From the NCBI GenBank assembly GCA_023131225.1, contig JAGLZW010000025.1, forward strand, positions 1-64,000: DNA of 64,000 bases, read 5' to 3'. This document shows positions 18,454-26,994 of the stretch, piece after piece. The notes below the pieces were generated by a model. That model was not told the origin of the DNA. It made no database searches and saw nothing but the letters and a program-made list of their open reading frames with translations. Position 1 is the stretch's first letter. The number at the start of each line of letters is the position of its first letter. This DNA is from Candidatus Bathyarchaeota archaeon (GTDB lineage: Archaea > Thermoproteota > Bathyarchaeia > Bathyarchaeales > SOJC01). Made by a program: the position numbers and the translations under genes.

Positions 18454-19737
18454 CTAATCTGTTTCTTTGTTTTCTGTTTGTGTTTGTTTTATCTCTTCTG
18501 CGACTTTTTGTCCCAGTTTTCTCATCTGTTTTTTTATTAAAGGCTGAATTATTTTTGACAGATTGGACACTCTTGTTCTTTCTTTTTCCAATTCCATTTC
18601 CAGTTCTTTTATGCCTTGTTGATATACCTGTTTAAGTTTTTCAATTACCTTCATTGTCTCATGATCTATTTTTCGCATTTCTGTTATCTGTTCTTCAAGA
18701 TCTTGATTTTTTTCGGTTATGGTTTCAGCGGTTGTCTTGTAAGCGTTGACGTCTTCTTGTAGTTTTGTTACTGCATTTCTTAACTCCTCAATGACCTCAT
18801 GGGTTTTGGGTTGCACTGTGTGCTTTATCGTTAAGAATTTCTTTAGTTGGATGAATTTTTCTCCTAGTCGCATAGTTGTTAAGTATGTGTCATCGCTTTT
18901 CGGTATGGCTTTTCCGCACAGTTTTTTGCCTGCTGTTAATCCGATTCCAGAATCTATTGCAGTGCTCATAAACATTTTTCGGAAGCAATGAAACGTTAAG
19001 CTTTTCCCATTCAATTTAATCTGAGCTTTGTCAACGAGTTTTTTGAGCAATCGGTTAAGCCATTCGTCACTAATGTGCCTTTTACCGTTGGAAGGAAACA
19101 AGTAAAGGTTATCTTTCTTCAACGTGGGTAAATATAGCCCTAGAAGTTCAATTGTTTCGTTACTCAAAAAACCATGAGCCACAACCTCTTCTTTCCCAGT
19201 CATGACATCAAACATTATTGGCGATTCTTGATCTAAAGGAGGCAATTCTTCTTTCTTGACCTTAATGAAGTCTGAAATTCGGAGTCCCAAGTCCGTTGCC
19301 ATGCTTAGGATTACTCTTTCTCTGAGGTCTGCAACCTCAAACATTTTACGGACATGTTCTATACGCAACGGGAAACTTCTACTTGTCTTAACGGTCTTGC
19401 TGACTTTACTTCCCGCTCTGATTCTGATAGGCATTTGGTAAAATCTAGAAAGCTGTCTAATTCCCAATGTCAAATTTCGCGCAGTATTAGTCTTATATCC
19501 CTGCTCCAAAAGGTAACTGTGAAACTTTTCAATTTCCTTTTCAAATCTTGCCGCTCTGTTACGATATTCAATTAGATCTTCTCCCTGTCTTTGTGTCAAA
19601 TCGTCTTTTCTCATTTCAAGAACTTCTCTAGGAGATTTGCAAAACCATTCGCAAAACTTTTGAATTCCAATCCTGTAGCTCTTCCTTGTATTGGGGTTTG
19701 CAACAGAATCCAAATATTCTTTCACACTCAACTCCAT
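18454..19737 (-). CDS. Tyrosine recombinase with C-terminal coiled coil
   Basis: A 427-residue site-specific recombinase. N-terminal core-binding domain (about 1-105), then the catalytic domain with Arg153 in ATDLGLRISDF, His250-x-x-Arg253 in LTFHCFRKMF and the nucleophile Tyr285 in SDDTYLT. Residues 310-425 form a long, strongly charged coiled coil, absent from XerA-type enzymes and resembling recombinases of archaeal integrated elements. It probably drives integration and excision of the surrounding accessory region. The direct repeats at 12612 and 22752 are candidate ends, but no tRNA gene is adjacent. Confidence 0.88.
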   Translation of the reverse strand: MELSVKEYLDSVANPNTRKSYRIGIQKFCEWFCKSPREVLEMRKDDLTQRQGEDLIEYRNRAARFEKEIEKFHSYLLEQGYKTNTARNLTLGIRQLSRFYQMPIRIRAGSKVSKTVKTSRSFPLRIEHVRKMFEVADLRERVILSMATDLGLRISDFIKVKKEELPPLDQESPIMFDVMTGKEEVVAHGFLSNETIELLGLYLPTLKKDNLYLFPSNGKRHISDEWLNRLLKKLVDKAQIKLNGKSLTFHCFRKMFMSTAIDSGIGLTAGKKLCGKAIPKSDDTYLTTMRLGEKFIQLKKFLTIKHTVQPKTHEVIEELRNAVTKLQEDVNAYKTTAETITEKNQDLEEQITEMRKIDHETMKVIEKLKQVYQQGIKELEMELEKERTRVSNLSKIIQPLIKKQMRKLGQKVAEEIKQTQTENKETD

Positions 19738-19949
19738 TCAACCATACTTCCTTGTTGGCTAGTCATATATCAAGCTTACGATTTTGCCAACTCTAAGTAT
19801 GGTCTTCTCCCGCAACCCCCTCATTTTTCCTTTAACCATCCAAAACATCTATGTATGTTGGTAAAATCCTGCCATGCATGGGTGTGCGCGCATACGCAGA
19901 CCTTATATCTATCGCGTCTTTCTCTATCGGAACTAAGCTCTTAGGATAT

Positions 19950-21254
19950 ATGCTGATGAGATTCACCGAAAATCTCAAGGAACAGTTCCCGTTCATCAAG
20001 GGAAATTATTTAATACTCATAATAAGCTGGATTCTAATGGATTTTGCAGGCGAACTGCCGGGAACTTACTATCCGGATTATGTGATCCAACTTGGCGGAA
20101 GTGCCACAATTATAGGATTGATCTCTCTTGTTTCGATGTTGTGTCTAGCTTCTGTTCAACTCCCCGGAGGCTATTTGGCTGACAAGTATGGTAGGCGTTG
20201 GTTAGTCTCAACAATGACATTTGGGGTAGCTTTTTCGTACATTTTCTACGCAGTAGCACCAACTTGGCACTTCATTTTGATTGGAGCCGCAATACAAAAC
20301 CTTTGTCTGATTTATCAACCAGCACTGATGGCGACGATGGCAGATTCCTTGCCGCCAGAAAAGCGAGGAATGGGATTCTCTATTCTAAATCTTATAATGA
20401 GTGTTGCAACGACTCCGGCTCCGTTAGTGGCTCTCTTCTTGATATCAACCTACGGCTCAGAGACTGGCATGCGAATAGCGTACACCATTGTCACGATATT
20501 CTTTATTGTTGCAGCGATTGTGCGGCTAAAATTAACTGAGAGCATGAAAGAAACTGAAAAGGCCACTCTAAATGACGTACTACACTCCTATCCGGAATCT
20601 CTAAGACAAGGATTAAGCGTTTGGAAAACAGTGCCACGTTCGACATTGTTCTTGTTCTTCTCCACCATTATCATGCGTGCAGCATTTGCAATGGTGATGG
20701 GGCTCTTCTTGGTCTACGGGTTCTATGTTCTTCAAATAGGGGGAGCCCCGCAACCACAGATTTTTACACTTGCGATGGATCCCGCTCTCCAAAACGCGCG
20801 CGTTCTCTGGGGTTATGTTATGATCGCTGTATTTCTAGCGATGATAGTTATGTCGTTACCTGTAGGAAAGCTGCTCGATAAGGCTGGCAGAAAAATCCCG
20901 TTAATAATATCCGGTCTCCTGATGATCCCCTCCATTTTGCTTTTCATTTATGGAAATTACATCACCCTCTTCATAGCAATGCCCCTTCTCGGACTCGCCC
21001 AACTTCTAGGTTTCTCAGCTTACCAAAGCTTGTTTGCAGATCTTGTCCCCCAAGCACAGAGAGGAAAAGTCACAGGTTCAATGCACTTCTTCACCTACAT
21101 ATTCATGGCTTTTGGAGGACTTGCTGGCGGGCTCTTGTACGACAATGTATCCCCGCAAATCCCCTTTCTAATCATGCTCATTCTAATCATCCTGTCAATT
21201 CTCATAACGATCTTTCGCATTAAAGAACCCCAACCTGAAGAAAGAGAAGCCTAG
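19950..21254 (+). CDS. MFS transporter (12 helices)
   Basis: A full-length major facilitator protein of 434 residues. Start: ATG at 19950 (or 19956) just before FTENLKEQFPFIKGNY; the open frame extends to 19851 but that segment runs through a GCGCGC tract and has no transporter character. Loop 2-3 motif GYLADKYGRRW, mid-loop LPPEKRGMGF, second-half loop GKLLDKAGRKIP and LVPQAQRGKVTGS. The substrate cannot be told; the shape is like drug/metabolite effluxers. It has a decayed paralogue at 469-1168. Confidence 0.88.
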   Translation: MLMRFTENLKEQFPFIKGNYLILIISWILMDFAGELPGTYYPDYVIQLGGSATIIGLISLVSMLCLASVQLPGGYLADKYGRRWLVSTMTFGVAFSYIFYAVAPTWHFILIGAAIQNLCLIYQPALMATMADSLPPEKRGMGFSILNLIMSVATTPAPLVALFLISTYGSETGMRIAYTIVTIFFIVAAIVRLKLTESMKETEKATLNDVLHSYPESLRQGLSVWKTVPRSTLFLFFSTIIMRAAFAMVMGLFLVYGFYVLQIGGAPQPQIFTLAMDPALQNARVLWGYVMIAVFLAMIVMSLPVGKLLDKAGRKIPLIISGLLMIPSILLFIYGNYITLFIAMPLLGLAQLLGFSAYQSLFADLVPQAQRGKVTGSMHFFTYIFMAFGGLAGGLLYDNVSPQIPFLIMLILIILSILITIFRIKEPQPEEREA

Positions 21255-21457
21255 TATTACGCGCGCATACGCGCTACTCGGACAAAGACGACTCTAACCC
21301 TTTTTTGCAACTATACAAAAATTTCTACATGATGTTTCTTCATGCAATTGCAAAAAACCACTTTGCGCATATACACATCGTTGAAGCCTAAAAGAATAGA
21401 TATATAGAGTCCCACTGAAGAGTTTATACGCAATTTAACATACTTGAGGAAAAAGAA

Positions 21458-22213
21458 TTGGCAAGTAAAAACGAAATCCCTGAAGTCAAGATCGTTGAAA
21501 CTGAAAAAATCAAATTGAAAAACCCTCTTGTCATTCTAGGGTTCGCCGGAGTCGGATTAGTAGGAGGAATAGCAGTTGCCCACATCATCGAACAGCTAGA
21601 GATGAGGGAAATCGCCCACTTACGATCCAGATACATTCCGCCAGCAGTGGTCTTCATGAAAGGTAAACTAAGACACCCCTTCAGAATACACTCCAACAAA
21701 ACAGGCAAACTCTGCACAGTCATTTCCGAAATCCCACTTCGCTCAGACGGAGCCTACCCAATATCCTCCACGCTTTTAGAATGGATAGAGGCAAAAGGAG
21801 CAAAAGAACTTATAGTCTTAGAAGGATTCAGCGTTAACCATTTCCCAAAAGAGCGAAAGGTATTCTGCGCCGCAGAACCCGAAACAATTAAGAAATATCA
21901 AGAAAAAGGCGTAAGAATGATAACTGCAGGAATCGTTCAAGGAATTGCCGGCAGCATCCTAGACGAATGCCTATCCAGAAAAATCTCTGGAACCGCCCTT
22001 CTGACCCCAGCAGTCTCGTTTATCCCCGACCCCGAGGGCGCAGCAGCACTAATAAACACCTTAAATCGAATCTATAACTTGAAAGTTGACATTAAGGAGC
22101 TTCTAAACAAAGCAGAAGAAATCAAACAGAGATTACAGGATCTTGCCGAACGCCATCGAAAAATGAGAGACGCAGAAGAAAAAAGCGGAGTGCCCGAAAG
22201 AGTATACATCTAA
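21458..22213 (+). CDS. PAC2-family proteasome assembly chaperone
   Basis: A 251-residue protein with TTG start. N-terminal LVILGFAGVGLVGGIAVAHII is the PAC2 signature, followed by RSRYIPPAVVFMKGKLRHP, LIVLEGFSV, the GIVQGIAGSILDEC glycine-rich turn and LLTPAVSFIPDPEGAAALI. The C-terminal helix (about 205-240) is a charged coiled coil. Archaeal relatives help assemble 20S proteasome alpha rings. No proteasome subunit gene is nearby in the window. Confidence 0.9.
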   Translation: MASKNEIPEVKIVETEKIKLKNPLVILGFAGVGLVGGIAVAHIIEQLEMREIAHLRSRYIPPAVVFMKGKLRHPFRIHSNKTGKLCTVISEIPLRSDGAYPISSTLLEWIEAKGAKELIVLEGFSVNHFPKERKVFCAAEPETIKKYQEKGVRMITAGIVQGIAGSILDECLSRKISGTALLTPAVSFIPDPEGAAALINTLNRIYNLKVDIKELLNKAEEIKQRLQDLAERHRKMRDAEEKSGVPERVYI

Positions 22214-22387
22214 AATCGCCACGCGCGCCAGCATTCCACCAAGACATTACTATGATTAAGAATTAATAGAATCTTGCCAAACGACAACACACCCACAAGT
22301 CGCAATCACGCTAAGTTTGTACTTTCAATGGCAGATAAGGAACGCCACATGCGCTACGGATGGTTCAGATATTTTTCACAATCTGAA

Positions 22388-22639
22388 TTAAGCTCGCCTA
22401 AGTCGCAAAAAAGTTGAGAATGCATACAGAAGCTTATGAAACCACGCATGATTTCTGAGATATTGCGTCATTTGGTTGAAGGCTTTTGACTTATTGCCTT
22501 TGAATTGGTTTTCTGCATGGCTGTCGAGTTGGTTTGGAACTGGACTTTTGTTTGAGATTCCTGCTTCTGATTTTTTCCAGATGTTTGGTCGTGTTTTTTC
22601 AGAGTTTTCTAGTTTTTGGGGTTTGATAGCTTTTTCCAT
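22388..22639 (-). CDS. Hypothetical basic protein, doubtful
   Basis: An 83-residue frame with ATG at 22639. It is rich in Lys, Asn and Ser in the first half and has a short hydrophobic/aromatic C-terminal half (HAWFHKLLYAF). There is no strong ribosome site. I include it only because the 420-base gap holds nothing else and the frame is not a shadow of a gene. Confidence 0.25.
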   Translation of the reverse strand: MEKAIKPQKLENSEKTRPNIWKKSEAGISNKSPVPNQLDSHAENQFKGNKSKAFNQMTQYLRNHAWFHKLLYAFSTFLRLRRA

Positions 22640-22751
22640 TGTTTAACCATCATTTCAGAAATGCGCGCATTTAAATTTGGTAGGATATCATCATTCCAGA
22701 ATGGAGCTATAATCTTACCGAAAAAGGGAACTGTAACGTTCAGTGTTCTGC

Positions 22752-22797
22752 TAGTATAGTCCGGTTAGAACATTCACACATGGAGATATCTCCCGAA
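22752..22797 (+). repeat. 46-bp conserved element, copy B
   Basis: Same layout as the copy at 12612: TAGTATAGTCCGGTTAGAA, nine variable bases, then ATGGAGATATCTCCCGAA with the 12-bp palindrome. It lies about 90 bases before the zinc-ribbon gene. The pair is in the same orientation and about 10.1 kb apart. Confidence 0.6.
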
Positions 22798-22887
22798 TTC
22801 CCGCAACTTCCTCCATTTTTTCTCAAATGCGTGTGCACCCTAAGCTTTAAGAACAAACTAGATGATGAAGAGTTGGAGTGAATAAAC

Positions 22888-23205
22888 TTGGTCTACTGCT
22901 CTAAATGTGGGTTCAAGAACGAGGACGACGCCGAAGTATGCAGTAAATGTGGAGCGTCTCTTCAGATATCTCGCATCGAAAAAAGACGAAGTCGAAGGGA
23001 AAAGCGAGTAGAAGATGAATGCTTTGGCTTGCCACATGGCGGTACAATCGTAGGTCTGCTCATTGGTATTATAATAATACTCTGGGGGCTTACAACACTA
23101 CCTGGACTACTGCCTGCAGATTTTGAGTTTTGGCCATGGATAATAATCGTCTTTGGTGCATTGATTGTCGCTGGGGCTTTATACGGCTTTACCCACAGAC
23201 AGTAA
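22888..23205 (+). CDS. Zinc-ribbon membrane protein
   Basis: A 105-residue protein with TTG start. N-terminal zinc ribbon CSKCGFKNEDDAEVCSKCG (two CxxC), a basic linker (KRRSRREKRVE), then two membrane helices (about 52-73 and 80-100) around the PADFEFWPWIIIVFGAL segment. This layout is typical of small archaeal zinc-ribbon anchors of unknown role. Confidence 0.8.
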   Translation: MVYCSKCGFKNEDDAEVCSKCGASLQISRIEKRRSRREKRVEDECFGLPHGGTIVGLLIGIIIILWGLTTLPGLLPADFEFWPWIIIVFGALIVAGALYGFTHRQ

Positions 23206-23317
23206 CCTATTCCTCTTTTTCTGCGATCACGCTAACGTGGCGCGCGCGGCGTTTATTAAGTAACAAGGCTAAATCAGCTTGTCTGCACTAGAGTTGGTTT
23301 AAAGAGTGGTTAGCAAA

Positions 23318-23758
23318 ATGAAAAATGAGAATGTGAAAGCAACACTGCGTTTTATTGGAGTTGTGAAGAAAGTTGAAGAGGATGAAGCGAAAATACTTTT
23401 GTTCCCCCGATTCTGCTCGGGGCTTAAGGGTGTAGAAGCCTTCTCTCACTTAATTGTCCTATACTGGGCTCACCTACGTGACAGCAATAAGGAAAGGAAT
23501 ACCTTGTTAGTTTTTCCGAGAAGACACGCAGTAAACGTGGAAACTGGCGTTTTTGCTTGTCGAAGTCCTTCCCGGCCAAACCCTATAAGCTTATGCGTAG
23601 TCGAACTAGTGAAAGTTGAAGAATGCACCTTAACAGTGAAAGATCTTGATGCCTACGAAGGGACACCAATAATTGACGTTAAACCATACATGCCAAGGGC
23701 TGATTCCATCCCTAATGCAAGGGTTCCAGAGTGGACATCACGTGGTCCTCCAACATGA
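23318..23758 (+). CDS. trmO: TrmO: tRNA N6-threonylcarbamoyladenosine-37 methyltransferase
   Basis: A 146-residue single-domain TsaA/TrmO protein. It uses S-adenosylmethionine to methylate t6A37 in the anticodon loop of certain tRNAs. Motifs: FIGVVKKVEEDEAKI strand, LKGVEAFSHLIVLYW, GVFACRSPSRPNPI (the SAM-binding core) and DLDAYEGTPIIDVKPY. ATG at 23318 fits the family start; the GTG at 23306 is possible. The stop overlaps the ATG of the next gene (ATGA), so both are one operon. Confidence 0.93.
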   Translation: MKNENVKATLRFIGVVKKVEEDEAKILLFPRFCSGLKGVEAFSHLIVLYWAHLRDSNKERNTLLVFPRRHAVNVETGVFACRSPSRPNPISLCVVELVKVEECTLTVKDLDAYEGTPIIDVKPYMPRADSIPNARVPEWTSRGPPT

Positions 23759-24498
23759 AAGAAGCCAATTCTATTAGAGTGGTAACAGTTGTCGACAATA
23801 ATGTCTGGAAAGAAGGGTTGACCTCCAGCTGGGGGATATCTTTCCTTGTTGAAGTCCTTTACGACGACGGAAAACAAAACGTATTAATGGATACAAGCGG
23901 GTCATATCAAACATTCTTCGATAACGCGTCGAAGCTCAGCATAGACCTTTCCACAGCTCAGGGGATATTTATCTCTCATTGGCATGGAGATCACTGCGGA
24001 AGCCTAAGCCACATCCTACCTCTGCTGAGGCGCCCAATTCCAGTTTTTGTTCCTTCTGAGCATTCTTGGTTGAAGAAAATCGTGAATGCTGGTGGAAGGC
24101 CAACTGTCTGCTCTAAGCCTACTGAATTTCTGGAAGTTTTTATGTCAACAGGTAGTTTTGGCTTTTGGTTGAAAGAGCACTCCTTAATCATGAAACTAAA
24201 AGATGAAGGATTAGTGGTTTTAACTGGATGTGCCCATCCTGGAATCACAAGAATCGTCGGTCGCGCAATCGAGATTGCCAATGCTTCAAAGGTCTACGCA
24301 GTTATTGGCGGTTTTCATATATCAAGCCGAAGAGAAGGTGAAAGGATTGGCGGTTTCTTGCGCAGATTAGACGCTAAAGTTATTTCCCCCTGTCATTGCA
24401 CTAGTACAGATGCCAAGCAAGCCATTGCCTCAGTGGTTGGAGACGCTTATGTCGAAAACGGTTCTGGTAGGATCATTGATTTGTGCGTGGCGAAATGA
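23755..24498 (+). CDS. Metallo-beta-lactamase-fold hydrolase (RFAP/DHPS-like group)
   Basis: A 247-residue enzyme. Metal-binding SHWHGDHCGSL (about 68-78), a middle His in GCAHPGITRI (about 160), a GGFHI segment and a C-terminal CHCTS, as in the group annotated as 7,8-dihydropterin-6-methyl-4-(ribofuranosyl)aminobenzene-phosphate synthase-like. The actual reaction may differ; many members are uncharacterised hydrolases. Start ATG at 23755 overlaps the trmO stop by four bases, preferred to an in-frame ATG at 23731 inside trmO. Confidence 0.88.
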   Translation: MKEANSIRVVTVVDNNVWKEGLTSSWGISFLVEVLYDDGKQNVLMDTSGSYQTFFDNASKLSIDLSTAQGIFISHWHGDHCGSLSHILPLLRRPIPVFVPSEHSWLKKIVNAGGRPTVCSKPTEFLEVFMSTGSFGFWLKEHSLIMKLKDEGLVVLTGCAHPGITRIVGRAIEIANASKVYAVIGGFHISSRREGERIGGFLRRLDAKVISPCHCTSTDAKQAIASVVGDAYVENGSGRIIDLCVAK

Positions 24499-24578
24499 TA
24501 TGAAAGAATTAGTTTCATTGCGTGATTATTAGTCTGCGCATGCAAATGTTTGAGATTCCGTGAACGCCGAGTGGCGTC

Positions 24579-25088
24579 CTATTTCTTTGGAGAGGTTATG
24601 CGTGGAAACCATTTAGGCACTTTTCGCTGGTAGTTTCGATAGGTGTCTCCGAACATCCGTATGAGGTCATTTTCTTCATAGGTTGCCATTCTATCATACA
24701 AGAAGAAAACTATGATCCACAGCCCTAAGGATATGATGGAAAGAGTGGATAGAAAGAATCCTAAGTATGTCAACAAAGTGCCAAGGTACATTGGATGCCG
24801 AACTCTTGCATAAACACCTGTGTCCAAAACTTTAGGTGGATCGCGTATCTGGCCGAAAAGCGATTCGTGCGATAGCCACATCAACAATAATCCTGAACCA
24901 ATAGAAATAGCCGCAAAAATCAATTGTATAACAAGAGGGATTGAGTCCGCGAGAATTGTTGAGAAATGCAAAGCAAACGAGTCAAATCCCCAAACCGCAA
25001 AGAACAGAACTAACAGCAATACTTGTATCTGATCTCCACGTGGAAGCTCTGCACCTAGATCTTCTCGTCTTCTTGGGATTCTATTCAC
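24579..25088 (-). CDS. Isoprenylcysteine methyltransferase-family membrane protein
   Basis: A 169-residue protein with about four helices. The C-terminal half has the family signature GVYARVRHPMYLGTLLTYLGF and then EENDLIRMFGDTYRNYQRKV, which binds S-adenosylmethionine and places a membrane-facing substrate. In prokaryotes such proteins methylate isoprenoid or phospholipid groups; the substrate here is unknown. It is convergent with the metallo-hydrolase gene. Confidence 0.87.
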   Translation of the reverse strand: MNRIPRRREDLGAELPRGDQIQVLLLVLFFAVWGFDSFALHFSTILADSIPLVIQLIFAAISIGSGLLLMWLSHESLFGQIRDPPKVLDTGVYARVRHPMYLGTLLTYLGFFLSTLSIISLGLWIIVFFLYDRMATYEENDLIRMFGDTYRNYQRKVPKWFPRITSPKK

Positions 25089-25322
25089 GACCTAAGCAAA
25101 GAGAGGCTTTGACTGAAATTAAAATTTTTCGCATCTCTGGGGGGACGTCCTTAGTAGAATTTACTAAAATATCCTAAAAAACTGCGCCCGCATAGATTCT
25201 TACGGTTTCGCCTTCTTGACGATTGAATGGTTAATGGATGCCGTAATCATTAAGAATGGTAAGGTGTTAGTTGAGGTGGAATTCAAATGAGGTTTTATGT
25301 GGACTGGTGGTAAAGGCGTCTT

Positions 25323-26297
25323 ATGGACATCAAGAGAGGCTTAATTGTTGTTTCAGTTTATCTTGGCATTTCAGTTTTGATTTTTGCCAGCGACTTTATA
25401 CCGCTAGGAATGGTTGAAGATATCAGTGTTTCACCTGCAATTTTCTCTCTTATCTTGCTTGCCCCGCTTTTCTTGTGGTACGTGCGTGTGCGTAGAAAGT
25501 TTTCTTCTAAGGACGAAACGGAGAAAAGCGTTGTCTGGGTTGAGGTTTTCGCCTTATTTCTATTATCAATGGCTGTTCGTATCCCTTTTGTGCTGATTAT
25601 GGGGATGGCCTTCGAGAAGACTGCAGTTATTTACCTTATTGTCTTGACCGTTGCTTTGGTTAAGAGAAACAATTTAGGTGTTCTTGGTTTCAGAACCGAA
25701 CATTTCACCCGTTCGCTCTTGATAGGTTTAGTTTATTATTTAGTGTTTGGAATCGCTTTGTTCGCAACGTTCTTCGGCTTAATCTACGCGTTTACTGGAC
25801 ATCTGGTTGTTACGGGTTACGATCTGTTTCCATCTCTCTTCGTTTTTCCCTTCATGACCTTCTGCGTAGGCATCAGCGAGGAAAGCTTGTTCCGAGGCTT
25901 CATACAAACACGCCTGGCAAAGTTCTATAGTGAAAGGAAGGCTTTGCTGGTTCAAGCTTTGCTCTTCGGCGTTTGGCACTTCATCTGGCACGTTTCCCCG
26001 TTCGACTCAATCGGAATGCTACTACATGTTTCCAGCGCCTTCGTTTTCGGCTTAGTTTTCGGACAGTTTTACAGAAAGTCGAGAAACCTTATTCCACTTA
26101 TACTCGCACATGGCCTTGTAGACACAATCGGATACGGAGCCACTTTCAATCCGGCGCTAGAAATGACTGACCCCCTCGTTCAAGGGATTCAAGCACTTTC
26201 TTTCATCACGGGCATAATCATTCTCGCCTTATGCACAAAGTTTCTAGCAGGAAAGGCACAAGTTGACGCCAAAACACATGTGCATCCGCAGCTTTAA
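25323..26297 (+). CDS. CPBP-family intramembrane metalloprotease (CAAX-protease type)
   Basis: A 324-residue protein with about eight helices. The three catalytic motifs are present: EESLFRGF (EExxxR, about 183), FGVWHFIWH (about 217) and LAHGLVDTIGY (about 258). CPBP proteins cut near the membrane and in prokaryotes often process small peptides or protect against bacteriocins. ATG at 25323. It is followed 46 bases later by a small hypothetical gene. Confidence 0.9.
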   Translation: MDIKRGLIVVSVYLGISVLIFASDFIPLGMVEDISVSPAIFSLILLAPLFLWYVRVRRKFSSKDETEKSVVWVEVFALFLLSMAVRIPFVLIMGMAFEKTAVIYLIVLTVALVKRNNLGVLGFRTEHFTRSLLIGLVYYLVFGIALFATFFGLIYAFTGHLVVTGYDLFPSLFVFPFMTFCVGISEESLFRGFIQTRLAKFYSERKALLVQALLFGVWHFIWHVSPFDSIGMLLHVSSAFVFGLVFGQFYRKSRNLIPLILAHGLVDTIGYGATFNPALEMTDPLVQGIQALSFITGIIILALCTKFLAGKAQVDAKTHVHPQL

Positions 26298-26343
26298 GAG
26301 AAGCAAAATATTTCTTAGTGGTAATGGAAAATGGTAATGTTGG

Positions 26344-26757
26344 ATGGTAACAGAATTGAAAACGCAAATCGGTGTTTGGATTGATTCGGCAACTTGGAAC
26401 GCATATAAGATGTTGTGCAGTAGAGAGAAGCTGCGACCTGCAGAGGGTCTTGAAGAGTTCTTGAAGGTTGTTAACTGCGAAGGTTCTGTGGCAGCGGCTC
26501 TTCAACTGTTGCGAAGTACCGCTGATGACGAAGGCGTTAAGGCTCAAGTGGAGGTGTTGATGAAGTGGAGCCGCCAAGGCAAATACTGGTTTTATGACAA
26601 TAGGGGAAAACAAGTTAATATCAAAGGAGTGCTTCTCGAAAAACTGGGGAAAATCCGAGATCCACGTCTCCGGGCAGAAGTTGAAGCCCTATTGAAAGAG
26701 AAAAAAGAAGAACCTGAACACGTGACTCCGTCTTCCTTCAAAAATCTGTTGGGCTAG
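26344..26757 (+). CDS. Hypothetical helical protein
   Basis: A 137-residue soluble protein, mostly alpha-helical. The first part (GVWIDSATWNAYKMLCSREKLRPAEGLEEFLKVV) resembles a RHH-like DNA-binding element; the rest contains a long charged helix and an acidic tail. No family recognised. The stop is TAG at 26755 and the frame then stays open for another 65 codons (see next entry). Confidence 0.7.
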   Translation: MVTELKTQIGVWIDSATWNAYKMLCSREKLRPAEGLEEFLKVVNCEGSVAAALQLLRSTADDEGVKAQVEVLMKWSRQGKYWFYDNRGKQVNIKGVLLEKLGKIRDPRLRAEVEALLKEKKEEPEHVTPSSFKNLLG

Positions 26758-26955
26758 ATAGCCAGTAGAGCAGCTGAAACGCACAAATACAATTTCCAAG
26801 TTAACATAAACCGTCAAAAAATAGCAGTCCAGATACCAGAACTTTTAGACTACCCCTCCCCCCTCCCATACCTCTACTATGACTACTGGCAACCACCTCA
26901 CCAGTCATATGTTAATGATGGCTTGGTAGGATTAACGCGAGCAGTAATGGAATAG
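26758..26955 (+). other. In-frame open stretch after an amber stop
   Basis: Directly after the TAG of the preceding gene the same frame continues for 65 codons to another TAG at 26953. The composition is protein-like and proline/tyrosine-rich in the middle (LLDYPSPLPYLYYDYW). There is no ATG, GTG or good ribosome site at its start. It may be a decayed extension of the upstream gene or a readthrough product; without homologues neither can be decided. Confidence 0.4.
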
Positions 26956-26994
26956 AAGGTTGATAAATTCTAGCTGCATTCTCAAGGACAGTCG

